Shown here: positions 1 through 7,846 of the stretch, piece after piece | Layout: each line of letters opens with the position of its first letter | Position numbering within the stretch: position 1 is the first letter of the stretch | Assembly: GCA_910584155.1 (NCBI GenBank) | Contig: CAJTYG010000002.1 | Coordinates: 1-64,000 of the forward strand | Length of the DNA: 64,000 bases | Source: an uncultured Christensenella sp. | GTDB lineage: Bacteria > Bacillota > Clostridia > Christensenellales > CAG-917 | Direction of reading: 5' to 3' | Position numbers and translations under genes: made by a program | Notes under the pieces: model-generated | What the model was told of the DNA's origin: nothing | The model's database searches: none | The model's input: only the letters and a program-made list of their open reading frames with translations

Positions 1-14
1 CCTCGCAATGACGG

Positions 15-73
15 TGGACAATCCCCTCAGTCACCTGCGGTGACAGCTCCCCTTACTAAGGGGAGCCATAATG
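15..73 (+). repeat. Repeat B, copy 1
   Basis: This copy has the two B stem-loops. The first is shortened to GTCACCTGCGGTGAC instead of the commoner GTCTGCTACGCAGAC, and the second is AGCTCCCCTT-ACT-AAGGGGAGC. The stem of the first hairpin changes on both arms between copies while still pairing. Confidence 0.85.
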
Positions 74-136
74 AGAAAGGGCAGGCTTAAGCTTAAGAAA
101 TAGCAAGCAATCGCAGCCAAATACGCCAATTTTTGA

Positions 137-170
137 GCTGGATTGCTTCGGCAAAGCTCGCAATGACGGA
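137..170 (+). repeat. Repeat A, copy 1
   Basis: A 34-bp copy reading GGATTGCTTCGGC, AAAG, CTCGCAATGACGG. ATTGC at the left pairs with GCAAT at the right, and GGC with GCC-type bases inside, so the unit can fold as a short interrupted hairpin. Confidence 0.8.
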
Positions 171-352
171 AATGATGTGCATATTGTAGTAAAATGATAT
201 CAAAGTTAATTATAAATACAGAGGATATAGCCATTGCCTTGTTGTGCACAAAATAATTGTTGCGTTTTCAAACATACTGTGTTATATTGGCAATGTAAAG
301 AGTTTGTGAGCGGTGGGGACATTTTATTTTTCACAACTGTTTTGAATTTTTA

Positions 353-411
353 AGTACATATTTTAAGCTTGTAGTATATTTTAAGCTCTCCGCAGTACAT
401 AAACTTAGCTT
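353..411. promoter_or_regulatory. Three phased imperfect 16-18-bp direct repeats upstream of the lipoprotein
   Basis: Copies start at 353 (AGTACATATTTTAAGCTT), 373 (AGTATATTTTAAGCTC) and 394 (AGTACATAAACTTAGCTT). The start-to-start distances are 20 and 21 bp, about two helical turns, so a protein bound to each would lie on one face of the DNA. The array ends 54 bp before the lipoprotein start codon. That makes it a plausible operator, but the bound protein is unknown. Confidence 0.4.
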
Positions 412-465
412 AGACAGCTATGTTTGTCTTATCAACAAAAATGTGTAATTTATGGAGGTAAAATT

Positions 466-1347
466 ATGAATAAAAAGGTCATTTTCATAGCTTTGGCTTT
501 TGTTATCGCAATATCCTGCGTAGTATGTCTTGCCGCTTGCGACAAAGGAAATGACGGGCTTGTATCCGCATCGCTTGTGCAGGAAAAAACGCCCGAGCAC
601 GTTGACAGAGTGCAGATTTTTGACGGGAACAATACGGTTGCCGAGCTTGGCGAAGACTGCGGAAACGGCTGGGCTACATCAAAGCAAATCCAAAAGGACA
701 AGGCATATACTCTTAAGGTCAGCTTAGATCAGTATTACGGTATCGGCGATATGAAGATGTTTATAAATGACGTCGAAACCGCTTTGGAAAAGGAAACAGG
801 CGAATTTACGAGCGGTTATACGTATGCTTGTCAATATACGCCTACAAAAGACTTTGTAATAAAGTTTGAGGGTGCGCCTTCTCTCGAATCCGCAAACATT
901 ACCTTAGCCTTGGACTGGAATAATTATGATCCGATTATAAACGGCGACACCTCGGATGCTGAAGAATTCCGCACTTTGAAATCGCTTGTGTCAGAGAGCG
1001 TGTATATTCAGGTGGTTGTAAACGGTCAGCCCAAAGCGCCGTTTGGCACACCTATCCGACTGTCGGCTTTAAGCAATGTTCTGCAAAACAATGCAGTCCT
1101 CAGCTTGAAGAAAACAGACGAAGTCAAAATTTATATTTACACTACAAACGCTGATCTTAAAGCTTTTAATGATTTTGCAATGGTTTTATGCGACGTAACA
1201 TATGACGGTGGCGGTATGAGCTACAATCCAAAGCCATATGAGGCATACGCAGAAAACGGCAAGGTCGGTACCGTTGCAACCTTTACGGTTGATAAGAGTG
1301 AAACTATCACGATTATGCCGTATTTCGTCTATACGAGTTGGAATTGA
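466..1347 (+). CDS. Predicted lipoprotein of unknown function
   Basis: This 293-aa protein starts with MNKK, a hydrophobic stretch (about residues 5-21) and a lipobox L22-A-A-C25, so it should be cleaved by signal peptidase II and lipidated at Cys25 on the outer face of the membrane. The ATG is chosen because GGAGG lies at 454-458, 7 nt upstream; an in-frame TTG further upstream has no ribosome binding site. The mature part is mixed beta-like sequence without a motif I recognise. It is followed by a strong intrinsic terminator, so it is probably transcribed alone. The function is unknown; a ligand-binding or surface role is only a guess. Confidence 0.8.
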   Translation: MNKKVIFIALAFVIAISCVVCLAACDKGNDGLVSASLVQEKTPEHVDRVQIFDGNNTVAELGEDCGNGWATSKQIQKDKAYTLKVSLDQYYGIGDMKMFINDVETALEKETGEFTSGYTYACQYTPTKDFVIKFEGAPSLESANITLALDWNNYDPIINGDTSDAEEFRTLKSLVSESVYIQVVVNGQPKAPFGTPIRLSALSNVLQNNAVLSLKKTDEVKIYIYTTNADLKAFNDFAMVLCDVTYDGGGMSYNPKPYEAYAENGKVGTVATFTVDKSETITIMPYFVYTSWN

Positions 1348-1495
1348 CCGTTAAATATGAAGGTTATAAACCGATGGCATAGCAAGTGCTCGATTTTATA
1401 AAGCTGATTTATCATACCGACTGTCAAACGCAATGTCGACGTGAATTCAGCTTGAACGAGCGTTTGGTTTTATAAATGCAATATAAATTATGCGG

Positions 1496-1522
1496 AAAAC
1501 CGAGAATTTTTCTCGGTTTTTC
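1496..1522 (+). terminator. Intrinsic terminator of the lipoprotein gene
   Basis: The 11-bp perfect stem AAAACCGAGAA / TTCTCGGTTTT has a TTT loop and ends in a T-rich tract (TTTTTC). It lies about 150 bp after the stop codon. Confidence 0.8.
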
Positions 1523-1547
1523 ATTTTGATGACTGTGTCGCAATAGC

Positions 1548-1576
1548 TTGAATAACTGCTTTGACAGTGTTATAAT
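1548..1576 (+). promoter_or_regulatory. Promoter of the Sel1-repeat gene cluster
   Basis: The -35 TTGAAT and -10 TATAAT are separated by 17 bp. The -10 ends 29 bp before the first Sel1 gene. A TTGACA only 4 bp upstream of the -10 is too close to serve as its -35. Confidence 0.6.
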
Positions 1577-1605
1577 AAACTCATCTTTTATATGCGGAGG
1601 ATATT

Positions 1606-2301
1606 ATGCTTTTTAAAAAGACGAGTGCTGAAGAGTGCTATCAAAAAGGGGAAGAATTTTACAATATAGAGAAATATGATAAAGCCGTAGAATGGTATAA
1701 AAAAGCTGCCGAGCAGGGGCACGCAGAAGCTCAATGCAGCCTTGGATTTTGTTTTGCCAACGGTCTTGGGGTAGAAAAAGACTATGTAAAAGCAGTTTAT
1801 TGGTACACAAAAGCTGCAGAACGTGGATTTGCTAAAGCACAGTATTATCTCGGCAACTGCTATGATTTTGGACGTGGAGTAGTAAATGACGATATCAAAG
1901 CAGTTGAATGGTATAGAAAAGCCGCCGAGCAGGGGCATGCTGTCGCTCAATGTTCTCTTGGCTTTAACTATGCTAATGGACTGGGCATAGGGCAAGACTG
2001 CGCAAAAGCAGTTATGTGGTTTAAAAAAGCTGCCGAACAGGGATATGTTGTAGCACAGTTTAATCTCGGCAAATGCTATTTTAATGGACAAGGAGTGGAA
2101 AAGGACTATACAAAAGCTGTGTATTGGTACAGAAAAGCTGCAGAACAGGGGGACGATACTGCACAGTTTAGCCTTGGTACTTGTTGTTATAATGGACAGG
2201 GGATGGAAAGAGATGTTCCACAGTCAGTTGTGTGGTTTAAAAAATCGGCTGCGCAGGGAAATGAAAAAGCCAAAGCGGTTTTGAAAAAGTTGGGTTATTA
2301 A
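1606..2301 (+). CDS. Sel1-like repeat protein 1
   Basis: This 231-aa protein is built almost entirely of tandem 36-residue Sel1-like (TPR-related) alpha-helical repeats of the pattern KAVEWYKKAAEQGHAEAQ-LG-CY-NG-GVEKD, about five full repeats after a TPR-like N-terminal unit. Such solenoids are protein-protein interaction scaffolds. There is no signal peptide or membrane segment, so it is probably cytoplasmic. GGAGG at 1596-1600 supports the ATG. It is the first of three tandem paralogues sharing almost the same first codons (MLFKK-SAEECYQKG) and last residues (LKKLGY). What it binds cannot be told from sequence. Confidence 0.85.
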   Translation: MLFKKTSAEECYQKGEEFYNIEKYDKAVEWYKKAAEQGHAEAQCSLGFCFANGLGVEKDYVKAVYWYTKAAERGFAKAQYYLGNCYDFGRGVVNDDIKAVEWYRKAAEQGHAVAQCSLGFNYANGLGIGQDCAKAVMWFKKAAEQGYVVAQFNLGKCYFNGQGVEKDYTKAVYWYRKAAEQGDDTAQFSLGTCCYNGQGMERDVPQSVVWFKKSAAQGNEKAKAVLKKLGY

Positions 2302-2339
2302 GTTTATTACGTATATATAAATTATTTGTGGAGGATATT

Positions 2340-3251
2340 ATGCTTTTTAAAAAGACAAGCGCTGAAGAGTGCTATCAAAAAGGTGTGGAGTGTTACAATA
2401 AATCCGATTATGCAAAGGCTGTAGAGTGGTACAAAAAAGGTGCCGAGCAAGGGTATGCCGCAGCGCAGTGCGCTCTTGGCTATTGCTATGACTTCGGGCA
2501 TGGAATAGAAAAAGACTGCGTAAAAGCCGTAGAATGGTATAAAAAAGCTGCAGAACAGGGATATGCCAAAGCACAGACCAACCTCGGTATCTGTTATGAC
2601 AACGGTGACGATGTAGAACAGAACTCTGCAAAAGCGGTGTATTTGTACAGAAAAGCTGCCGAACAGGGCTATGATAAAGCTCAGTACGCTCTTGGGGTTT
2701 GCTATGACGACGGACAGGGAGTAGAACAGGATTCCGCAAAAGCGGTATATTGGCATAGAAAGGCAGCCGAACAGGGACAAGTTGACGCTCAGTACAGTCT
2801 CGGCTATTCCTATTACAATGGCATCGGGGTGGAACAGGATTATGGACAGGCAGTGATATGGTTTAAAAAAGCAGCCGTACAAGGAGATGACCTTGCACAG
2901 TTTTGCCTCGGCATTTGTTATACTACCGGACAAGGAGTGGAAAAGGACTATAAAATAGCTGTAGAATGGTACAGCAAAGCCGCCGAACAAGGATGCGCTA
3001 AAGCACAGTATAATCTTGGCAATTGTTACTATAATGGAAATGGAGTAGAACAAGACTATGCAAAGGCGGTTTCTTGGTTCAGAAAAGCCGCCGAGCAGGG
3101 ACACGCCCAAGCGCAGTATAATCTTGGTAGTTGCTATTATAATGGATATGGAATAGGTAAAGACATTGCACGGGCGGTTGCGTGGTTTAAAAAATCGGCT
3201 GCGCAGGGACATGAAGATGCCAAAGCGGTTTTGAAAAAGTTGGGTTATTAA
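2340..3251 (+). CDS. Sel1-like repeat protein 2
   Basis: This is the longest of the three paralogues: 303 aa with about seven Sel1 repeats, two more than its neighbours (one repeat is 108 nt). The ATG matches the start of the other two; a GTG 12 nt upstream overlaps the GGAGG ribosome binding site (2330-2334) and is unlikely to be used. The gene lies 38 nt after the previous one in a leader (TTTATTACGTATATATAAATT) nearly identical to that of the third gene, showing that gene plus leader were duplicated together. It is probably a cytoplasmic scaffold; the partner is unknown. Confidence 0.85.
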   Translation: MLFKKTSAEECYQKGVECYNKSDYAKAVEWYKKGAEQGYAAAQCALGYCYDFGHGIEKDCVKAVEWYKKAAEQGYAKAQTNLGICYDNGDDVEQNSAKAVYLYRKAAEQGYDKAQYALGVCYDDGQGVEQDSAKAVYWHRKAAEQGQVDAQYSLGYSYYNGIGVEQDYGQAVIWFKKAAVQGDDLAQFCLGICYTTGQGVEKDYKIAVEWYSKAAEQGCAKAQYNLGNCYYNGNGVEQDYAKAVSWFRKAAEQGHAQAQYNLGSCYYNGYGIGKDIARAVAWFKKSAAQGHEDAKAVLKKLGY

Positions 3252-3287
3252 GTTTATTACATATATAAATTATTTGCGGAGGATATT

Positions 3288-3983
3288 ATGCTTTTTAAAA
3301 AGTCAAGCGCTGAAGAGTGCTATCAAAAAGGGGAAGAGTTTTACAATAAAGAGAAATATGATAAAGCCGTAGAGTGGTACAAAAAAGCTGCCGAGCAGGG
3401 GTATGCTGCTGCGCAGTGCGCTCTTGGCTATTGTTATGACAAAGGATATGGCGTGAAGCAGGATTATGCAATGGCGGTACAGTGGTACAGGAAAGCAGCC
3501 GAACAGGAATATGACAAAGCGCAGTGCAATCTTGGCAACTGTTATGACAGAGGCGACGGCGTAGAACAGGATTATAAAAAAGCTGTGTATTGGTACAGGA
3601 AAGCCGCCGAGCAGGGAAATGCCAAAGCGCAGACCAACCTCGGTAGCTGCTATGACAACGGCGACGGTGTAGAACAGAACTACACAATGGCGGTGTATTG
3701 GTACAGAAGGGCTGTTGATCAAGGATATTATGAAGCTCAATATTCTCTCGGCTATTGCTATTATAACGGACACGGGGTGGAAAAGGACTTTGTAAAGGCG
3801 GCAACATTGTTTAAAACAGTTGCCGAACAGGGCGACGATATCGCACAGTATAGCCTTGGCACTTGTTACTACAACGGACACGGCGTAGAAAAGGATACTG
3901 CAAAGGCTATTGAGTTGTTTAAAAAAGCTGCCGCACAGGGTAACGAAAATGCCAAAGCAGCTCTCAAAAAGTTGGGATATTGA
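3288..3983 (+). CDS. Sel1-like repeat protein 3
   Basis: This third tandem paralogue has 231 aa and about five Sel1 repeats, with the same opening and ending as its neighbours. GGAGG (3279-3283) precedes the ATG. Repeat interiors differ from the neighbours mainly at surface-type positions, for example a repeat with AATLFKTVAEQG in place of the usual WYKKAAEQG. That fits divergence of binding surfaces after duplication. A hairpin terminator follows 120 bp downstream, so the three genes form one probable transcription unit. Confidence 0.85.
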   Translation: MLFKKSSAEECYQKGEEFYNKEKYDKAVEWYKKAAEQGYAAAQCALGYCYDKGYGVKQDYAMAVQWYRKAAEQEYDKAQCNLGNCYDRGDGVEQDYKKAVYWYRKAAEQGNAKAQTNLGSCYDNGDGVEQNYTMAVYWYRRAVDQGYYEAQYSLGYCYYNGHGVEKDFVKAATLFKTVAEQGDDIAQYSLGTCYYNGHGVEKDTAKAIELFKKAAAQGNENAKAALKKLGY

Positions 3984-4103
3984 GCATTTTACCTACGCAA
4001 TATAAGAAAATTCGTTTGATTTATTGTTAAAAAAATAGGCATTTTAACTGATATTTATGGTAAAATTAGCGCAAATTTTGTGATAAATTTTAGTGATTAA
4101 AGT

Positions 4104-4132
4104 AAAATCGACGGCAAAATGCCGTCGATTTT
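4104..4132. terminator. Hairpin terminator between Sel1 genes and the dehydrogenase
   Basis: The perfect 12-bp stem AAAATCGACGGC / GCCGTCGATTTT has loop AAAAT. T-rich ends on both strands suit a bidirectional terminator between the converging genes. Confidence 0.7.
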
Positions 4133-4135
4133 AAC

Positions 4136-4191
4136 CTTATTGAGAATGATTATCAATAAGAAATGTCTTATTGATAATGATTATCATTAAG
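4136..4191. promoter_or_regulatory. Paired Fur-box-like palindromes, copy 1
   Basis: Two 25-bp palindromes (4136-4160 and 4167-4191) are separated by AAATGT. The right one holds the exact 7-1-7 Fur operator TGATAATGATTATCA; the left has one mismatch (TGAGAATGATTATCA). The centre-to-centre distance is 31 bp, about three helical turns. It lies between convergent genes, where no known promoter needs it. A weak promoter-like TTGTTA-18-TACAAT (4195-4224) follows directly. The same 25-6-25 arrangement recurs near 56.5 kb. Confidence 0.6.
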
Positions 4192-4277
4192 GAATTGTTA
4201 TTACTATCCAATCGCTTGTACAATGCCGAGATGCCGATAAGCTTCCACTTTCCCGGCAAATCATACAGACGTTTTTT

Positions 4278-5054
4278 TTACGGCATAATATCCTGTTGCT
4301 TTAGCCAAACCTTCATCAGCAATCTTTGCGGAAGCAGCTTTGAAAGCAAATGCGACAGCTTTATTACGGGCGAATAGACGGACATATCCTTGTTCTTTTG
4401 GGCATCTTTTATTGCCTTTTGCGCCACAAAATAGGGTTCGACCATAAAGGGAAATTTATTTGTGGCTTTTGCCGCCCCCGTAAAGCCACGCTCTATGAGC
4501 CTTGTGTTCATCCAACCGGGACACACCGCCGTTGCGCAGACGTCCTTGTTTTTCAGCTCTATGTTGAGCGCACGGGTATAGCTGCGCACAAACGCCTTTG
4601 TTGCGCTGTATACGTTTTGATATGGCACAGGCTGAAAGGATGCCTGCGACGCCATATTTATTATGTGGGCGCCTCGGTGCATATAGGGTATGCAAAGGGT
4701 GCAGAGTGCGACCAAAGCGCTTGCGTTCAGGTCTATCATATTTACGCAGACCTCTTTTGAAATGTCCGCATAGTCGCAGAATTTTGCAAAGCCTGCGCTG
4801 TTTATGAGATATTTGATATCGGGATTTTCGTTGTATAGCAGGTTTTGAATGACGTCGATGTTTTTTCTGTCCGTCAGATCCATAGAAAAAACACGTATTT
4901 TATCCGATAGGTTTTGCTTAAGCTCACTTAGCCTCTGTCTGTTGCGGGCTATCGCCCAAATTTCATCGATAGTGTCGTCCTTTGCGAGAATGTAGGCAAA
5001 TTCCTTGCCGATACCGCTGCTTGCGCCTGTGACTATAGCTATACGTTTTATCAT
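4278..5054 (-). CDS. Short-chain dehydrogenase/reductase
   Basis: This 258-aa classical SDR is an NAD(P)-dependent oxidoreductase with a Rossmann fold. Visible motifs are the nucleotide-binding TGASSGIG (residues 9-16), NSAG (85-88, the NNAG variant), a serine at about 136 (NMAS), the catalytic YSATK with Tyr149 and Lys153, and CPG at 178-180. The C-terminal tail is basic and hydrophobic, as in SDRs that act on membrane-associated or steroid/fatty substrates, but the substrate cannot be inferred. TGAGGTGA at 5059-5065 supports the start. It stands alone between repeat-rich regions and converges on the Sel1 genes. Confidence 0.9.
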   Translation of the reverse strand: MIKRIAIVTGASSGIGKEFAYILAKDDTIDEIWAIARNRQRLSELKQNLSDKIRVFSMDLTDRKNIDVIQNLLYNENPDIKYLINSAGFAKFCDYADISKEVCVNMIDLNASALVALCTLCIPYMHRGAHIINMASQASFQPVPYQNVYSATKAFVRSYTRALNIELKNKDVCATAVCPGWMNTRLIERGFTGAAKATNKFPFMVEPYFVAQKAIKDAQKNKDMSVYSPVIKLSHLLSKLLPQRLLMKVWLKQQDIMP

Positions 5055-5142
5055 TTATCACCTCAAATGCAATAAAAGTATGGACAAAATACTCAATATT
5101 ACACTTATCCGAGGCAATAAACGATTATAAACTGATTGAAAT

Positions 5143-5347
5143 GTCTGGATTGCTTCGGCAAACCTCGCAATGACGGGGTGGAAATGCTTTGCAAGGATAG
5201 GTAAATTTGTAAACCGACTGAAATGTCTGGATTGCTTCGGCGAAGCCTCGCAATGACGGGTAAAAAATAATTCGCAAGGACGGGAAGGGCTGAGACAATC
5301 CCCTCAGTCTGCTACGCAGACAGCTCCCCTTACTAAAGGGAGCCATA
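5143..5347 (+). repeat. Repeats A, A and B in series
   Basis: Two A copies (5143-5176 and 5225-5258) share their left flank (GACTGAAATGTCT or close) and are followed by a B copy at 5292-5347 whose second hairpin has an extra A (ACTAAAGGG). They fill the 400-bp gap between the dehydrogenase and the spore genes. Nothing else is recognisable there. Confidence 0.8.
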
Positions 5348-5450
5348 TAAGGACGGGGAAGAAATGCTTTGCAAGCATAGTGAGGGATAACATTCGGCAC
5401 AATTTAACAAAAAACTGTTTATAAATGTTGTGTTTGGCAACAATTTAGCT

Positions 5451-5573
5451 ATGGACAAGCTGTTTACGACAAATGTGGAAGATACGGAGGTTTATGATTG
5501 CACTAAGGTGGAAACCGAAAACCTGCGTGACAATCCTCCGTCCGTAAACCAAAAGTCGCAAAAAACGGAATAA
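5451..5573 (+). CDS. Possible 40-aa remnant or small peptide upstream of spoVAC
   Basis: A 40-codon frame opens with MDKLFTTNVED and ends QKTE. It is hydrophilic, has no clear ribosome binding site and matches no family I know. It directly precedes a decayed spoVAC copy, so it may be the leftover of another gene in an ancestral spoVA operon. It is weakly supported. Confidence 0.2.
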   Translation: MDKLFTTNVEDTEVYDCTKVETENLRDNPPSVNQKSQKTE

Positions 5574-5575
5574 TT

Positions 5576-5685
5576 GGGTAAATATGATTAAAGAAAAGAA
5601 TATCGGGATTAGGTGGGCAAAAACCAATCTAAATCGCCTATCAGGCGTACGCTGATTGCTGCTTTTATAGTGGGTGTATCGGCGT
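5576..5685 (+). pseudogene. Decayed 5' copy of spoVAC
   Basis: This sequence aligns with the leader and first roughly 35 codons of the intact spoVAC just downstream. Both begin GGGTAAATATGATT and share AATC-ACCTAAATCGCCTAT-type blocks, GCTGCTTTTATAGTGGG against GCCGCTTTTATTGTGGG, then TATCGGCG. Single-base indels, a deletion of about 12 bp and an in-frame TGA after about 23 codons make it non-functional. It is a relic of a tandem duplication. Confidence 0.7.
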
Positions 5686-5720
5686 AAATATAATGGAATA
5701 ATAATAAAAATAGGGTAAAT

Positions 5721-6161
5721 ATGATTGAAAGAGTAGAATATCAGGATTACGTCAGCAAAAATCAACCTAAATCGCCTATGGTGCGCACGCTCATCGCCGC
5801 TTTTATTGTGGGCGGAATAATCTGCTGTATCGGCGAAGGCATAGGCGATATCATCAAGCTAATCTTTAAGGATATGAGCGAAAAGGACGTTGCTACGTGG
5901 GAAAGCTGTATTATGATATTTTTGGGCAGCTTCTTTACGGCTCTCGGACTTTACGACAAGCTGGGACACTATGCGGGTGGCGGCTCGATAATTCCTATAA
6001 CGGGCTTTGCAAACTCCGTGGTGTCGCCTGCGATGGAATACAACCGAGAGGGCGTGTTTTTTGGGATATGCGCAAAGATGTTTGTCATTGCAGGTCCTAT
6101 CATCGTATTTGGCGTGACGGCAAGCTTTTTGGTGGGATTTATTGGCTACTTTGTGGTTTGA
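5721..6161 (+). CDS. spoVAC: Stage V sporulation protein AC
   Basis: This 146-aa integral membrane protein belongs to the SpoVA system, which moves dipicolinic acid into the forespore and releases it on germination. Hydrophobic segments cover about residues 23-50, 62-82 and 120-146, and the typical GGGSIIPITGFANSVVSPAMEY stretch of SpoVAC is recognisable in the middle. It is followed after 8 nt by spoVAD and then spoVAE, the usual SpoVA core order. Expression is presumably forespore-specific (sigma G in Bacillus), but no promoter was identified here. The genes show that the organism makes or recently made endospores. Confidence 0.95.
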   Translation: MIERVEYQDYVSKNQPKSPMVRTLIAAFIVGGIICCIGEGIGDIIKLIFKDMSEKDVATWESCIMIFLGSFFTALGLYDKLGHYAGGGSIIPITGFANSVVSPAMEYNREGVFFGICAKMFVIAGPIIVFGVTASFLVGFIGYFVV

Positions 6162-6169
6162 GGTGAAAA

Positions 6170-7363
6170 ATGCGTACGTTTGAAATAAAGACTCCCGTAT
6201 ATATCAAAAGCGGATTTACTATCGTGGGACCTAAAGAGGGCGACGGAAACTTTGGCGATTGCTTCGATATCGTGCTCGACGACGACCTCTGGTGCGAAAA
6301 ATCATACGAAAAATGCGAAAGCAAGATGCACCGTGACGCAATTACAGGCGCAATTTTAAAGGCGGGACTGCAAAAAGAAGATATTGACATTCTGCTTGGC
6401 GGCGACCTTCTCAACGAGCTTTCGTCCACAAGCCTTGCCGCACGCAACTTCCCGACGGCGTTTTTGGGGCTTTACAATGCTTGCTCAACCTTCAGCGAGG
6501 CGATAATAGTGGGCTCTATGCTTATTTCGGGCGGATACGCAAACAACGTGACCTGCTCGACCTCAAGTCACTTTTCGTCCGCAGAGAGGCAATACCGCTT
6601 TCCGCTTGAGCTTGGCAACCAACGTCCGCCTACGGCGCAGTGGACGGTGACCGGCGCAGGCTGTACGGTGCTTAGCAGCGAGAAGCCGAACGCTAAAAAT
6701 ACGCAGGTTTATGAGGACGACATAATTGCCATAGACAATACGCTGAACGTGGACGACAAGGAATATAAAAAATACCTTAAATCCGTAGAAAAGCAAAAAA
6801 AGAAGATAAACCGTGACAGGTCGAACATTCTGGAAGAGAATTTTTCAAAGGTAAACAACGATTACTCGTCGCCCGTCACGCATTGCGTGCGCATTACGGG
6901 CGGCACCATAGGCAGGGTGATAGACCTCGGCATTGACGACGAGGCGAATATGGGCGCAGCGATGGCTCCTGCCGCCTGCGATACGATATTGACGCACCTT
7001 ATGGAAAGCGGGCGCAGTCCCGACTATTACGACGCTATCTTTACGGGCGACTTGGGCAGGTTTGGCAAACAGACGCTGGAATACCTTTTGTCCAAAGAGG
7101 GGATAACGCTGCCTGACTGCTATATGGATACGGGCGCAAGCTATTTTACCGCCGAGCAAAAGACATTTCAGGGCGGAAGCGGAGCGGGCTGCGTCAATAC
7201 TGCGTTCAACAGCTATATTTTAAAACGTCTGCAGCGAGGCGAAATAAAGCGCGCTCTGATTGTGCCTACGGGGGCGTTGCTTAATAAGGACACTCCCTTG
7301 CAAAAGGAAACTATACCGGGGATCGCACACGCATTTACGGTTGAAAGTGAACTGTTGACGTAA
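6170..7363 (+). CDS. spoVAD: Stage V sporulation protein AD, with insertion
   Basis: SpoVAD is the thiolase-fold, dipicolinic-acid-binding subunit of the SpoVA channel. Family landmarks include AGPKEGDG-like VGPKEGDGNFG near residue 20, LLGGDLLNE (about 83-91), ACSTFSEA, SSHFSSAERQYRFP and the C-terminal PTGALLNKDTPLQKETIPGIAHA. The protein is 397 aa against about 338 in Bacillus. The excess is a charged, lysine-rich insertion at about residues 183-235 (DKEYKKYLKSVEKQKKK region) between two core strands. It is translated 8 nt after spoVAC and ahead of spoVAE. Confidence 0.95.
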   Translation: MRTFEIKTPVYIKSGFTIVGPKEGDGNFGDCFDIVLDDDLWCEKSYEKCESKMHRDAITGAILKAGLQKEDIDILLGGDLLNELSSTSLAARNFPTAFLGLYNACSTFSEAIIVGSMLISGGYANNVTCSTSSHFSSAERQYRFPLELGNQRPPTAQWTVTGAGCTVLSSEKPNAKNTQVYEDDIIAIDNTLNVDDKEYKKYLKSVEKQKKKINRDRSNILEENFSKVNNDYSSPVTHCVRITGGTIGRVIDLGIDDEANMGAAMAPAACDTILTHLMESGRSPDYYDAIFTGDLGRFGKQTLEYLLSKEGITLPDCYMDTGASYFTAEQKTFQGGSGAGCVNTAFNSYILKRLQRGEIKRALIVPTGALLNKDTPLQKETIPGIAHAFTVESELLT

Positions 7364-7418
7364 AAGTATTATAAAAATTGATGTTTTATATAATACTTTG
7401 TACAAATTTGGTGGATAT

Positions 7419-7790
7419 ATGGAAATGTTTTTGACTTATCTTAAGGTGTTTGCAATAGGCGGACTTGTCTGTATGATAGGACAGGTGCTGATAAACAAAA
7501 CCCAAATGTCGTCGGCACGTATTTTGGTGCTGTATATGCTTGCGGGCGTGGTGCTCGAGGTGACGGGCGCATTCGAATATATGAAGCAGTTTGCGGGCTC
7601 GGGCGTAACTATCCCGATAATGGGCTTTGGCTCGAACCTTGCAAAGGGCGCCCTCGAGGGCGTGAAGGAAGACGGCTTTTTAGGCGCAATAGCGGGCGGA
7701 ATGAGCGCTGTTGCGGCAGGACTTACGACTGCGATAGTGTGCGGCTTTGTGTTTGGACTCATATCCAAATCGAGAAGCAAAAAGATATAA
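7419..7790 (+). CDS. spoVAE: Stage V sporulation protein AE
   Basis: This 123-aa membrane protein of the SpoVA channel is of the SpoVAEb type, with hydrophobic segments at about residues 3-20, 30-50 and 88-115 and the family stretch GSGVTIPIMGFGSNLAKGA. It is distantly similar to SpoVAC. GGTGG at 7410-7414 favours the ATG chosen; a TTG seven codons upstream is possible but less likely. It ends the spore cluster. A repeat region follows immediately. Confidence 0.93.
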   Translation: MEMFLTYLKVFAIGGLVCMIGQVLINKTQMSSARILVLYMLAGVVLEVTGAFEYMKQFAGSGVTIPIMGFGSNLAKGALEGVKEDGFLGAIAGGMSAVAAGLTTAIVCGFVFGLISKSRSKKI

Positions 7791-7846
7791 AAATAGCCCG
7801 AGAAATCGGATATAATGAGGGGTGCGGCTTGTAGACCGACTGAAAG

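Larger units (their letters stand above)
1..465. other. Intergenic region with repeats A and B and a phased repeat
   Basis: No credible gene is seen before the lipoprotein. The first 13 bases are the tail of an A repeat cut by the window edge. A B repeat (15-73) and an A repeat (137-170) follow. Bases about 92-130 resemble an inverted fragment of the C repeat interior (GCAAGCAATCGCAGCC). The stretch from about 180 to 350 shows nothing I can name, and 353-411 holds the phased direct repeats listed separately. Confidence 0.7.

Noticed and set aside
1561..1576. TTGACA directly next to TATAAT before the first Sel1 gene
   Set aside because: Only 4 bp separate them. A TTGAAT 17 bp upstream of the same -10 is the better -35.
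1588..3881. Long open frames on the minus strand opposite the three Sel1 genes
   Set aside because: They mirror the repeat periodicity of the plus-strand genes, lack ribosome binding sites and match no family; the plus-strand Sel1 repeats explain them.
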